Below, in pieces: positions 48,571 to 58,831 of a stretch of 64,000 nt of DNA (within the stretch, counting starts at the first letter, position 1; every line of letters starts with the position of its first letter). The translations under genes and the position numbers were made by a program. The DNA is from Spongospora subterranea f. sp. subterranea (lineage: Eukaryota > Endomyxa: Phytomyxea > Phytomyxea > Plasmodiophorida). Location of the stretch: the NCBI GenBank assembly GCA_049724395.1, contig JAUGWO010000086.1:1-64000 (forward strand). Reading direction: 5' to 3'. A model generated the notes under the pieces. That model saw nothing but the letters and a program-made list of their open reading frames with translations, did no database searches and was not told the origin of the DNA.

Positions 48571-48642
48571 AGGAACAGCTGGTAATCGAAACCAGGACCT
48601 GAGGATCTGCAATCCTCCGCTCTGCCTCTGAGCTACTATTCC
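48571..48642 (-). tRNA. tRNA-Cys (GCA)
   Basis: The reverse complement folds into a full cloverleaf. Acceptor stem GGAATAG/CTGTTCC has one G-T pair, D-stem GCTC/GAGC with loop AGAGGCA, anticodon stem GAGGA/TCCTC with loop TTGCAGA (anticodon GCA), and T-stem CTGGT/ACCAG with loop TTCGATT. The discriminator base is T, the identity element of tRNA-Cys. A run of six T follows within a few bases as Pol III terminator (48,564-48,569). No intron. Confidence 0.95.
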
Positions 48643-48732
48643 ATTTTTGATTGGTCGATCACAAACCGTGTAGCTATAGCTACTTTGATGAAAGGCTCTA
48701 CCGCTGGAAGCCGCTATAGATGGATCTGGCAA

Positions 48733-49003
48733 TTATTCAGACCTCAGGGCAAAATTCAAGATTGTTTTGTATGAAGACAGCTGAAGCCTGATAAACGCAC
48801 TGAGATGCCAACCTTTGATTGGGGATTTGGTCCAAACACAATATTTGAGAACTTACCAAGGTGTGAAGTTTTCCCATTATCCAACAGGTAATCAACACTA
48901 GATTCCACATGATCATCAACCCTAATTGAATATCGATGTGGGTGCCATCCACTCTCCTTGTCCCCGTCAACGAAGCACATATGCTGTATGAAACTCATCA
49001 AAA
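48733..49003 (-). CDS. Small hypothetical protein, two exons
   Basis: An ATG near 49,000 begins MSFIQHMCFVDGDKESGWHP. The frame runs through HRYSIRVDDHVESSVDYLLD and NGKTSHL to a GTAAGT donor near 48,855. After a 44-bp intron it continues GWHLSAFIRLQLSSYKTI then LNFALRSE and TAA at 48,733-48,735. The splice keeps phase and the product is about 75 residues. The donor and acceptor are good and the amino acid composition is normal, so it is probably real, possibly the 3' part of a longer gene. No family is recognised. Confidence 0.45.
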
Positions 49004-49529
49004 AACCAATAAAGCATCCATTTTTTTAAATTGGATGCAAAGTCGATTCCGCTTACAATTGATAATTTATCGCGAGAAAGGGTGCTCATCTAAATTCGAC
49101 CTTGACGAACGTCATTTTTCTTCTCAATTCCAACCGCATTTTTCCCTCACGATTTCGATCGTGTTTACTATTCAAGGCATTTTTGAGATTCCCGTTTCCT
49201 ACTAAAACTAACATGCTTTGTTCAAGGTAGGGTGACAGCTTATTGAGTCTATCTTACCGTTCCCCGGCTCATAAATCTCTGCGTTTATGCACTATTCGAT
49301 GGTTCGAGAGTCTCGGCAATTCACGCCTAACTCTGCCAAATTGTACTTATCGAAGCTTAGCAATCCATTCCCATCAACATGAGGATTTTTCAGACGAACT
49401 CGATCAATCAGACAACTTGGTAACCGACCTATACCAGAGATTGTACTAAATATCAAGATCTACCGTATTCGATCTTTCGCCTTTTGAAGCGACCTTGCCG
49501 GCGTACCCATACATAATTCACTTTGGAGC
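49004..49529. other. Gap: no supported gene
   Basis: A plus-strand frame at 49,243-49,449 (HSHQHEDFSDELDQSDNLVT) looks mildly coding but has no motif and no clear join to the bHLH gene that follows. Confidence 0.35.
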
Positions 49530-50025
49530 ATGGATGCAATCACGTCCAAAGGTTCAACGAAGCATAGGATCCATGATGACGACGCGGAAGACGATGATAA
49601 TTCATCGTGTGAACCAGGCACCAAGAGCAGAGGCACTAAGCGAACGGCAGCGGTCGACTCAAAATCGGGGACTTCACGCCGAAAACTAAGGAAGAATGAT
49701 CGCGAAAAGCAGAGACGATTCGAGTTGAATAATAGATTCGAGGTAAGCGATTATTGACGCGGCGAGAACAACTCCCTGATATATTCTTCCAAAGGTGATG
49801 AGTAATATCCTCAACTTGGGCCAGTCAAATAAGACTGAGAAATTCACGATATTGAGTGAGGCGATCAATATGATCAGCACCTTGACAGCTCAGAACGAGC
49901 ATCTTAGAGAGGAGAAGGCCGACCTTAGAGCTGAGCTAGCCAAGATATCTTGCTGTTTGCAGCAAGCAACGTTCCCCGGCTCTAAAATATCACATTCGAT
50001 CTCATCGCCATCGGCTGGTAATTGA
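49530..50025 (+). CDS. bHLH-leucine zipper transcription factor
   Basis: A nuclear DNA-binding protein, 147 residues from two exons (49,530-49,742 and 49,795-50,025). The N-terminus is acidic then basic (SCEPGTKSRGTKRTAAVDSK). The basic region and helix 1 are RRKLRKNDREKQRRFELNNR, with the Glu-x-x-Arg pattern that selects E-box-like sites. After the intron come the loop and helix 2 (LNLGQSNKTEKFTILSEAIN then MISTL). A short coiled coil continues (EHLREEKADLRAELAKI). The loop with K-T-E-K and I-L-x-x-A-I resembles SREBP/ILR3-like bHLH proteins. No transmembrane segment or extra domain. Target genes are unknown. Confidence 0.85.
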
Positions 50026-50442
50026 ACGTTTGAAGCAATCATTGACAATAAGCTAACTCAAACGTTCCGTCAGAATCCGAATCGTCTCCATTCGATTTCC
50101 CGCAAATCTCCTTCACGCCATCGCGAACCAATCTGGATCAGATTTATCCTGGATCAACGCGGATTCTACAATTGACGGGGTCCATGCCGTTTCATTCATC
50201 AAATGGAAATATGGAAGACGATTTCGACATTTTTTCATCTTGACTGGTTCAATATTTATACATTTATCGATGTACGATTCGGACTGCCAGACAAACTCCC
50301 CGCATTTGAATTACCCCAAGCGTCGATCAACGCGAACATGTTCCCGTTGACCACTATCTAGGTTCAACGCAGAGAAAAACGATATAATGTTGAACAGTGC
50401 ATAACTTTTATTGCAATACAATCAATGCACAGCAACTAGGAA
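50026..50442. other. Gap: no supported gene
   Basis: Non-coding by inspection; it lies between the convergent ends of the bHLH gene and the acidic protein gene, so it should contain both 3' ends. Confidence 0.45.
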
Positions 50443-50877
50443 TCAAGCAGCGACTTGAGATATGGATACTTCTTGCTCTGTTTGTTCAGAGGGTTTGACT
50501 GGCTCTTCAGAAACCTCATCGGTTTTGGATTTCTTGGCCGCCTCTGTGACAATTGGCTCGTCCGCTTTTCGCTTGTCACCGCATTCAGGTTCGGCCTCCG
50601 TCACGACTTCCGGTTCAGTGACGGTTTCAGTTTCAGCGACAGTTTCTGCAGCTGGTTCTGGCTGAGCAGCGGCGGCTTCAGTGGTGGCGACTTCTGGCTC
50701 AGTGACCTCGCACTCAGCGGCGACCTCAGGTTCGGGGGCAGCAACGCTTTCCACCTCAGGCGATTCAGCCTGCTCAGATTCGGTAGTGCTGGCTTCAGGG
50801 GTTGCCTCGACAACAACTGAGTCTACGGGGACGGATGATGCATCAGCTACAACGGGCTCGACAGCAGGCGACGACAT
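50443..50877 (-). CDS. Acidic E/V/A-rich low-complexity protein
   Basis: 144 residues from MSSPAVEPVVADASSVPVDS to VSISQVAA. It is dominated by Glu, Val, Ala, Thr and Pro in loosely repeated blocks such as PEVESVAAPEPEVAAECEVT and ETVAETETVTEPEVVTEAEP. Near residues 100-120 there is a lysine-rich patch (DKRKADEPIVTEAAKKSK) that looks like a bipartite nuclear localisation signal. The longer frame upstream to 51,084 includes leader sequence and a CT microsatellite and is unlikely to be coding. The protein is intrinsically disordered; chaperone-like or chromatin roles are possible but not shown. Confidence 0.65.
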   Translation of the reverse strand: MSSPAVEPVVADASSVPVDSVVVEATPEASTTESEQAESPEVESVAAPEPEVAAECEVTEPEVATTEAAAAQPEPAAETVAETETVTEPEVVTEAEPECGDKRKADEPIVTEAAKKSKTDEVSEEPVKPSEQTEQEVSISQVAA

Positions 50878-50973
50878 GTTTTCCTGAATTTTGAGGAAGG
50901 CGAGCGAGGTGGATGTGAAGATATGAAGTGAAATACGGGAATGACTCCTTGCCGTGATCAGTGTGGCCGCTCC

Positions 50974-50994
50974 CTCTCTCTCTCTCTCTCTCTC
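50974..50994 (+). repeat. (CT)n microsatellite upstream of the acidic protein gene
   Basis: About ten CT units lie some 100 bp upstream of the ATG, in the presumed leader or promoter. Read from the gene it is a GA-type polypurine tract. Confidence 0.85.
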
Positions 50995-51356
50995 AAGGGT
51001 CAAGGGGTCTCTTGCTCGCAGTCGCGCAATATACCTCTGTGTGTACAATCTCACTCGATCGGCTGATCGGGTCATTCTTCGCACTTTTTCTTGACCTCAT
51101 TTCCGATCTGGGAATAATCTTGTCCGACCCGAATATTAGGCCGTTTATCTTCGGCCGCAACAAATCACGCCTGTTTTCGCTCCAAATATGTATTGTGTTT
51201 CAAATTTTCTACCGAATAAAATGCTTATCAGTTTTCGAGCTTAGCGTTTATTTGCTGCTGTTCTCGTGTTGGGTTTTCTGAAGTATGGTGATTGCGGAAA
51301 TTACTGGTTTACGGAGATTAGTGGTGTGATGTTGAAATAATAGTAAATCAATAACT

Positions 51357-52751
51357 ATGGGGTGGGTTTCCGGGTTAAAGCGGCAACAATGCCGGGCTCG
51401 CTTGATGTGTCAGGGCAGACGATGTTTATCCAGCGTCATCGAGGTCTTCGATAGGAGTCAGCAGTTTAATTCAGTGTGCCAATATGCCCAGTGTTTAGGT
51501 CTGGCTTTAACAGGTTTAAAGAAGAAGCAAAAAGATAAGGCTGATAGGACAGGGTATTTCGACTATCTTCGCGATGAAGTTGCCAGAAGAATTGTCGGCC
51601 GTATCCAGGTCCGTTCAAAATTTGTTGTCTGTGCTCACGTTGTTTTGTCACATCAACAACGTCGATCTCTCAGGACGTGAAAAGGGAATTTCCTGTCTGT
51701 ATTGATATTGGCTGCGGTCATGGGCATATCGCCAAGCACCTATCGCTTCAGGGTGGATCCGTCAAGAACCTTGTTCAGGTCGACTCGTCTCTGCAGACCG
51801 TACTGTATAATCAACGGACGCAATCCAAACACAATGCAGGTAACTTGCTGCCATTCATCTTTTTTACATCAGATGATTATTGTTGTGATAGATTTACGCC
51901 TACACAATATTTGTGCCGACGAAGAGTTTATCCCGTTTCAAGCAGGAAGTGCCGACTTGGTCGTGTCATCATTGAGTTTAAATTGGGTCGGCTCTGTTGA
52001 TCTTATCTTTATTAGGATGTAAACCGTATTTGGTTAGGTGAATGACCTGGTCTCTTGTCTGACCCAAATCAGAACTATACTAAAGCCAGACGGGGCCTTC
52101 ATCGCCGCGTTTTTAGGCGGCGATACTTTGCAAGAACTCAGGTTATCTTCAACGTCTCGGCCCTTTGTTCACTTATATATTTCTTCCCAGGTCTGCGTTT
52201 GCGGTAGCGGATTTAGAGCGGTCAGGAGGTCTAAGCCCTCATATCTCACGTAGAATGCCATTGACTTCATCACCACATTGTTTTGATTATCTCCTAGCCA
52301 TGGTCAGCTCGCAAGATGCTGGGTCGTTATTGCAAGAATCGGGTTTCGTCATTCCCACAGTTGATAACGACAGAATTACATGCATGTACCCCGAGTATGT
52401 CACTGCACAACTGGCTACATTGTTTTCTCATCGATCGATGGTGCAGTATGTTCACACTGATGGAACATTTAACCGCTATGGGCGAATGCAACGTCTCACT
52501 TGGAAGAAGACCGTTTGTATCTCGTGATATCTTCCTTGCAGCGGCTGCTGCTTATGAGGCCATGTATGCCAACGAAGATGGGCTTATTCCGGCGACGTTC
52601 AATGTATTTACACCGCAGTTTTATTCGTATTTCACCCTTGAAATTAGCGCTTTGACAGATAATCTACATGATCGGATGGTCACCAGATCCGGAACACCAA
52701 CATCAACCCCTAAAACGAGGATCTGCAAAGGCGAGTTTGAGAGATATATAA
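51357..52751 (+). CDS. NDUFAF5: Complex I assembly methyltransferase NDUFAF5
   Basis: A mitochondrial SAM-dependent methyltransferase-fold enzyme that hydroxylates an arginine of complex I subunit NDUFS7 during assembly. The start [20 protein letters not shown] is arginine-rich like a mitochondrial presequence. Then come [30 protein letters not shown], the SAM-binding loop [19 protein letters not shown] (51,690), [20 protein letters not shown] then WVGSVD (51,930), [20 protein letters not shown] (52,080), [14 protein letters not shown] (52,210) and [20 protein letters not shown] then [16 protein letters not shown] (52,500-52,600). After an intron it reads [20 protein letters not shown] and stops at 52,749-52,751. 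The presence of this gene implies respiratory complex I in the organism. Introns are short and in good order. Confidence 0.9.
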
Positions 52752-53649
52752 ACAACTCAGAAATCAACAGTCGAACTTCTACAGCTCTTGTCAACGATAG
52801 GTGGTTGCAATGCATAAAGTTCGATGTCGAGATGGTTGTGCTACTTCGATAAAATAAGAAAACAAACGTCTCGTTGAGAAAAACTTGTTAGATGAACACA
52901 AAGTTCGTGTTATATTCTCTTTCAAGAGAATCTAAGTACAAAATTCTCTGAGATCACCCTCAAATCCGATTTTCATTTCGTAGTTGTAAAGGAAACGATA
53001 TAGTGTCTGGTCAGTTCGGCGCTGAAACATAAAGTGCTGGTGTCTTTGTAAGGATTGTTATTGAAAAACGTGAAAGACAATTTGAATCAAACTATCGTGT
53101 GTAAGGGTTTAGGATTCAACAAGCGTATGTAGATCTGTTCGTCGATCCGAAGCTCATGCACCGGAGTCGTCGGTTCGCTGCAGATCGAGGTGCTTACCGG
53201 TTTCCTAGGAAGCGTATCTTATCCACCATCGACTGCCAGAGACAGATACGGGGCAACAACGTCAGCTATGTCGTAAAAAATTGGGTGAGCCTGAAACGGT
53301 AGGTCTATTATGATAACCTCATAACGGGTGCTCTGCCTTGCATAACAACCTAATTGCCAGACCTGGCCAAAACAGCTGCCACTGACGTTCCGCCAAACCA
53401 ATAAACGGTACGGCGCATCATCGATGTAGTCACGTTCTCTGTTTCACGATACTACAGTAGCAAACTGCATGCCTGCGCATGTAACGTCGATGCACAACGA
53501 TGATGTTACAGTATGGTTGAGTTTTCATTTTACGCAGTTTTCTCAGCGCGGTAATCGTTACAGATTTTCTTGTCAGTCGTCTGATAGCGTAATCGCAAGG
53601 TTTAGAGCTAAACCGACTGGTTACGCTCATTGTATTTATTATCCCAATT
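52752..53649. other. Gap: no supported gene
   Basis: Mostly AT-rich sequence with short frames. No RNA gene or repeat was recognised. It should contain the promoter of the following NSUN2 gene. Confidence 0.4.
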
Positions 53650-56160
53650 ATGAAGGGAGAAGACGCGTTTTTGGAATACTATAAACAGCAAACTATAGTG
53701 ACGGACGGGGAATGGGACAACTTTCAGACATCCATACATCAACCATTACCGGCCAGCTTTGTTGTCGTAGAGCAATACGCCGGTGGTGCCGGCAAGAGAT
53801 TGCTAGCTCAGCTGGAATCGGGGCGGTATCAAGATCTATCTTGTCTGGATTGGTACCCCAACAGGTTGGCTTGGCACGCAACAACGCCGCGTGTGTCGTG
53901 GTCGGACGATTTCAAACAGTTCCTCAAAGCTCAAACCGAGATGGGCACGATCATTCGCCAAGAGGTCGTCAGGTCAGTTGTTTAAATTATTTGGCGATAT
54001 CACCCAATAATTTTACCTGTAGTATGATACCTGTTCTGCTTCTTACCGACAACTCGCTTCCCGCGAATCCCTCGTTTTTAGATATCTGTGCGGCGCCAGG
54101 TATTTTCCATCTAGGCTGGCTTGATTCCTAGTAAACGCACGCGACTACTAGGTTCAAAAACGGCTCAGTTGGCTCAGGTGCTACGACAACGCTCTAGTGA
54201 TGATTCTGGCGTTATTGTAGCCAACGACTGCAACGCTAACCGTGCATCAATGCTCATGAGCCGATTGAAGTGTTCAGGGAGTGCTGCGCTTGTCGTCACC
54301 AGGTAGTCCAAGAGCACTCGATATTAGTGTTTCAATCAATTTTGTTTGAAAGGAGCTATATGCTAAATTGTTCGCAGATGTGACGCAGCCGAGTTCCCTG
54401 CGAATCAACTATTTGATCGTGTTTTGTGCGATGTTCCTTGTAGTGGAGATGGTCTGTTTCTTACCTAGACCGAAATAAACAGATCAGCTAAGCTTTTTTG
54501 CTAGGTACCATCAGGAAGGCTCCGAAACTTCTATCTAACTGGAAGCCAACTTCGGCATCAGCGCTTCATGCACAGCAGCTAAAGATTGCCAAACGGGCTT
54601 TCCGCCTGACAAAACCAGGTTTGATTCACAGTATATCTTTCATAGCTTTTTCATGACCTATTGATTGTGGTTTACTTCGGGTACTCTAAAAAAACCCTCT
54701 CGAGCTCTGCCGTTTCTCGCCGTCCCAAACACTAAACGCTCTCAAAAAATCTGTGATGGAGAATTTACTGATTCTGATTAGGAGGTCGCATGGTCTATTC
54801 GACATGTTCATTCAACCCTATAGAAAATGAAGCTGTAGTTCTCGCTTTGTTGCATGAATTCGGCGACCAGATAAGAGTGCTGGAGAATTCGCAACTCCTT
54901 AAAGGACTTCACCGCTCTCCTGGTTTGACCCATGTAATACCAAATCTAGCCCGCCACTATTTTTGTCTTCAAGGTCGTTTTTGATAGTGGGAAGTATTGG
55001 CAGCAAATGGCCCCGATACGGCATTCACAGCATACGAGAGTCGGGAGGAAGCTAAGCGTACCAAGCATGGAGGGCAATGTCCAGACACATTGTTTCCTGT
55101 TGGCCAGCGCTTATCAGAACTGTCACATTGTATGCGATTGTTGCCTCATCATAACAATGCAGGTAATTCCCGTCGAAGCTGCCATTGAAACTATCGTCAT
55201 GAAAGTTACAGGAGGATTTTTTGTTGCCCTTCTTGAACGAAGGGATATCATATCTGTAGAACGGGCGTTCGCAGATTTACCATCGGTTAGCGATCCAAAA
55301 TTCCGAGGCGACAGGTATTGATTTCAACTATCACACTTGGTGGGTATGCTAAGGTTGATTATCGTAGTCTGTTTCCGTTTGTTCCAATTCTGTCTGCGAA
55401 AAACGGCCGCGAAATTACAGGTCATGCTATTTTCAATGCAATGTGTTTGTATTTATTTGAGGTTCAGAGTGTATTACCCAGTCCATGAATTTGCTCGATT
55501 CTTTCCCGATGAAAAGCATTTTTTTCCGTGACCATGGCGACGACGATGCCCATGATGGGCAGAACCACGGTCGGCGCGCCCGTCTTTATATGCTTTCGCC
55601 GATGGCAGCTCGTTTCGCTCAGTATTATACCACGACTTCCAGTATGTTTTCACTTCTAGTATTTCTTTTTCTTGACGTTAGCGGAAACTCTTTTCACTCG
55701 GCGAACCGGTTGAGTTCTTATTAATGGTTGATGGTTACAGATTTGATGCACGCTGGAGTCCGAATATTTGAGCGTTGCTCGCGACCTGATGGAGTGGATA
55801 TGGAATTTAGGTTGTCTTGGGAGGGTTTGAATCACGTCATTCCTCATATATCGCTAAAGGAAATGATGCTGTCGATGTCGTTAGCATCGTTAACTCCTCT
55901 GCTATCTGGAAAACCAGTGCGTTTGTTTTTATGATCCTCCTCCATGATCACTAAGTCATCAACAATTGTAGATGCCAATTTCCTCTGAGATTGCCATGCT
56001 GTCCTGCACGAACGATGAAAATGCTTATCGTGGAAATATTATCGTTGAGTGTGAACTCGACAACATTACTGTCCAACTTCCTGGTCGGTTATCAGCCCGA
56101 TCTATTCAGTTGCTCAGTCCTGCCAGAGCGCTTGATGCAATGTCGTTGATGATTAAATAA
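53650..56160 (+). CDS. NSUN2: tRNA (cytosine-5-)-methyltransferase NSUN2/Trm4
   Basis: Methylates cytosine-5 in tRNAs. The start MKGEDAFLEYYKQQTIVTDG matches the family pre-domain, as does WDNFQTSIHQPLPASFVVVE. The Rossmann methyltransferase follows: FLDICAAPG (motif I, about 54,080), then KTAQLAQVLRQRSSDDSGVI after an intron, NDCNANRASMLMSRLKCSG, FDRVLCDVPCSGDG (motif IV, about 54,420, release Cys) and GGRMVYSTCSFNPIENEAVV (motif VI, about 54,785, nucleophile Cys). Later exons are AYESREEAKRTKHG (55,035), GDDDAHDGQNHGRRARLYML (55,540), WEGLNHVIPHISLKEMMLSM (55,830) and GNIIVECELDNITVQLPGRL to the TAA at 56,158. Both catalytic cysteines are present. Some exon joins, notably 54,100-54,160, were not resolved base by base. 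Confidence 0.9.
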
Positions 56161-56316
56161 GTCCTAACTTGGAATTCTTTCTATGCGCTGCAATTTTTGA
56201 TTCCGCTAATCGGCATCACTGTTCGCTAGAGCCATTAGGTTGACCTCCCCTCAATGTTAAACTTTGACTTGCCTGGATCATGTCCAAACCATATCGCATT
56301 ATACTATCAATACTGT

Positions 56317-56412
56317 GGCCGCCAGCAAGATAAAACCGGGGGCCGCCAGCAAGATAAAACCGGGGGCCGCCAGCAAGATAAAACCGGGGGCCGCCAGCAA
56401 GATACAACCGGG
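56317..56412 (+). repeat. 24-bp VNTR, four units
   Basis: GGCCGCCAGCAAGATAAAAC plus CGGG repeated four times without gaps (56317, 56341, 56365 and 56389). The first three copies are identical and the fourth has one substitution (AAA to ACA). Since 24 is a multiple of 3, the frame open from 56,254 encodes GRQQDKTG repeats, but that frame stops at 56,487 before the next gene's ATG. The near-perfect copies suggest recent expansion. Confidence 0.95.
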
Positions 56413-56491
56413 GGGGAGGAGGAGGACTGGACTACCGAGAGGCCCAATAGCTACGATAATCTAACAGTTGCAGTCTTGAATAGGTGAAATA

Positions 56492-58103
56492 ATGCCTGAA
56501 TGTGATACAGACAAGATCAGAATAGTCTGTCTGTTTGCCGTATTAGGTCTAGTTCAGATCACAATCCTGTTCTTCCCGGTCAATAATCAGCAATCATTCA
56601 TACCTCATAACGAAACACTGGTTCATTTTGGCAACCATTCCGTCATCGAAGCAATTTGGCACACAATCATTAGTGACGACTCAGGAAGGTTTCGCGTTCG
56701 ATTCACCCCAAATGTCGGACGTAATCAAGATCATGGCTATCCTGTTCTTCGTATACGTGTTGTTGGCCCACAGATCAAGTTGCTAACCCCAATCCCATCA
56801 TTCAAAAGCACGGGCGAAGACTGGATTGCATACTACAACATCGAATGTGCTGGGAGATATTCTGTTGAAATCCTGCCCTTGTATGAGGCGTTCTACAAGG
56901 ACGATCTCGCCAAAGGAAAACTGTTGCCCCAATGGCCACCGTTCGTCCCATTGCAGTATATCGATGTGATGGCGTCATCTTCAACCTGCCAGCTAGGTGA
57001 TCAATGGAAGACCCGACCAAATTGTAGTGCGTTGCTGATGAAATATGGGGGATCGTGGGTTATCGATGATAAACCGGGGGGATATGATGGCGAAAGCTGG
57101 GACCCTGATCAGATCATGTCGTTCCTGTCAAGGTCCAAGATCCATAGCGACCCGAGGTTTATACCAGAGCACGTATTCGAGCAGCTACGCCCAATGTCTG
57201 TTGTAGAAAACTGGAATGAAACAGACGTGCCCTGGTTTTTGTTAGAAAAACATTTTGCTCGTCTGCAATACAGGTATAGGGGCCAGGGTGTCAGTACAGT
57301 ATTCATTAGTCGTTCACTTGATTTGCACAGGTATTTCGCATGCCAACCAGAGGATAGCCAAGAACTGATCAAACGATGCATGCGCCCAACAGACAAGAGA
57401 AGCGTGTGCTTGTTTGGAGATAGCCAAACAAGAACTCTCTACAACAGCATTGTTGAGCTACTTGAACCTGATAACCAAGTTCGTGTCGAATGATTTTCTT
57501 CCGAAGATGATGAGATCGTTAACCGTAATGGTGTAGGATTGTAAAACCGCAGCACAGAAGACAGTCTGTGAAACAAGTCTCCCTTTACGATATATCGCCG
57601 ATAAGTTAGATTTATTGTGGTCTGCTCAAAGGAACTACCACAGTTGAGCAGCTGATTACTATAGATATGGCGATGTTGGTGTCGGTAGTGCACCTTCCTG
57701 CAGGATTATGCTAATCAACTTCGGCCAATGGCCAATAAGCTGGGTCGAAACAGTCCCATATTCTGTATCCAGATACCAGAACATGGTAAAAACGGAACTC
57801 ACAAGGTTTTCCGATATTACAAGTTCTCACGTGTTCTGGTTGTCGACCAATTCGATGCCCATGAATGGGCGGGTCTTAGGAGGAATCGATTGGCGCATTG
57901 ATCCCGTTTTCGACTTATACAACAACGCGGCCAATCAGATTGCCGAGAAAGCTGGGATCCCAACCATCGATATATATTTCATCAGCACCGTTCTAAATGA
58001 GCTTTCCACTGATCGTGCGCATTTCAAAGATCCTGTTGGTCGTGCACTTGCATATCAAACTCTAACAACGATATGCGATCCAACGTATATTTCCAATACA
58101 TAA
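56492..58103 (+). CDS. Membrane-anchored PC-esterase/SGNH-like protein, copy A
   Basis: A type II membrane protein of the NXPE/PC-esterase kind; relatives carry SGNH-hydrolase domains that act on sugar acyl groups in the secretory pathway. Four exons (56492-57273, 57331-57478, 57537-57604, 57665-58103) give an unbroken 478-residue protein. Residues about 10-28 are a membrane anchor (VCLFAVLGLVQITILFF). A beta-rich region follows (GYPVLRIRVVGPQIKLL, CAGRYSVEILPLYEAFY). The esterase core shows VCLFGDSQTRTLYNSIVEL (block I Ser), IMLINFGQWPISWVE (Gly block), FWLSTNSMPMNGR (Asn block) and TDRAHFKDPVGRAL (Asp-x-x-His block). The substrate is unknown; an acetylated wall or glycoprotein glycan is a guess. 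Close paralogue of the next gene. Confidence 0.82.
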
Positions 58104-58831
58104 ATGTCAACGTTTGCATTCCACCCGCAAATGATCTAGTAGCGATGCGCTTGTCGTCTCTCAAACCAATTTAACTGTCGAAATCTGAAGAGCAGTAAAG
58201 TTCTGTTCTGTTGATATCGACCAGTTTCAAAATACGCTGACCGCGTGTTTCCGAGGACATGGCCTAATAAATGGGTGGGAATAACGATTTTTGTCCTCAT
58301 ATAGAACAAGATCACGTCTATTCAACAGGAATGTCCCACCCATTCACTAGGCCACGCTGTTATCGAAAACAGTTCAAGATTGTTTTTTACTTCTGAGCAT
58401 TCAATGCTCTTGAAATGCTATCACATGTTCCTTCATAGCCTCTGTCTGCTCCAATAAAACTATACTTCCTTTTTCCTACGTGTGAAGCATTTGCTGGTCG
58501 TTTTTCAACGGTCTTAACTCGCTTTCGCTTGGCATGTTTTTGGCTTCATCAGCCGAGTAGGCGTACCAGATTCTAGCGGGTCGTCCTCGAACATGTTGTC
58601 AGACAACTATTGCTTGGGACAGCAAAATTTTTGAGCAAAAGAACCTCTGTTTGTATCCTACCGTGGTTGTGCAAGGTTGTTTTCCCAGATAACGGTTGGG
58701 ATTATGACGGGTTAGAGAGCGATTGATGAGAGCAGCCCCTGTTGGGTTCAGGGAGACCGCTTGGGCCACCTTCGTGTTCAATCAAGAGGTATTCAAGAGG
58801 GTCCCTCTTTGAGGTTGAGAGGACACATAAT
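58104..58831. other. Spacer between the two paralogues
   Basis: No gene supported; it holds one small inverted-repeat element (58,261-58,353) and presumably the promoter of copy B. Confidence 0.5.
58261..58353. repeat. Short MITE-like inverted repeat
   Basis: GGCCTAATAAATGGGTGGGA (58,261-58,280) faces TCCCACCCATTCACTAGGCC (58,334-58,353), with 18 of 20 bases complementary. The 93-bp unit has no coding capacity. The GGGTGGG core recalls the hAT end in this window (TAGGGGTGGGCACA), so a hAT-driven MITE is possible. No target duplication is evident. Confidence 0.6.

Noticed and set aside
50878-51084. N-terminal extension of the acidic protein (frame open to 51,084)
   Set aside because: The extra residues are encoded partly by the CT microsatellite and read RLRARDPLTLEREREREG; the ATG at 50,877 starts the compositionally uniform protein.
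56216-56407. Minus-strand frame with YLAGGPRF repeats
   Set aside because: It is only the reverse reading of the 24-bp VNTR.
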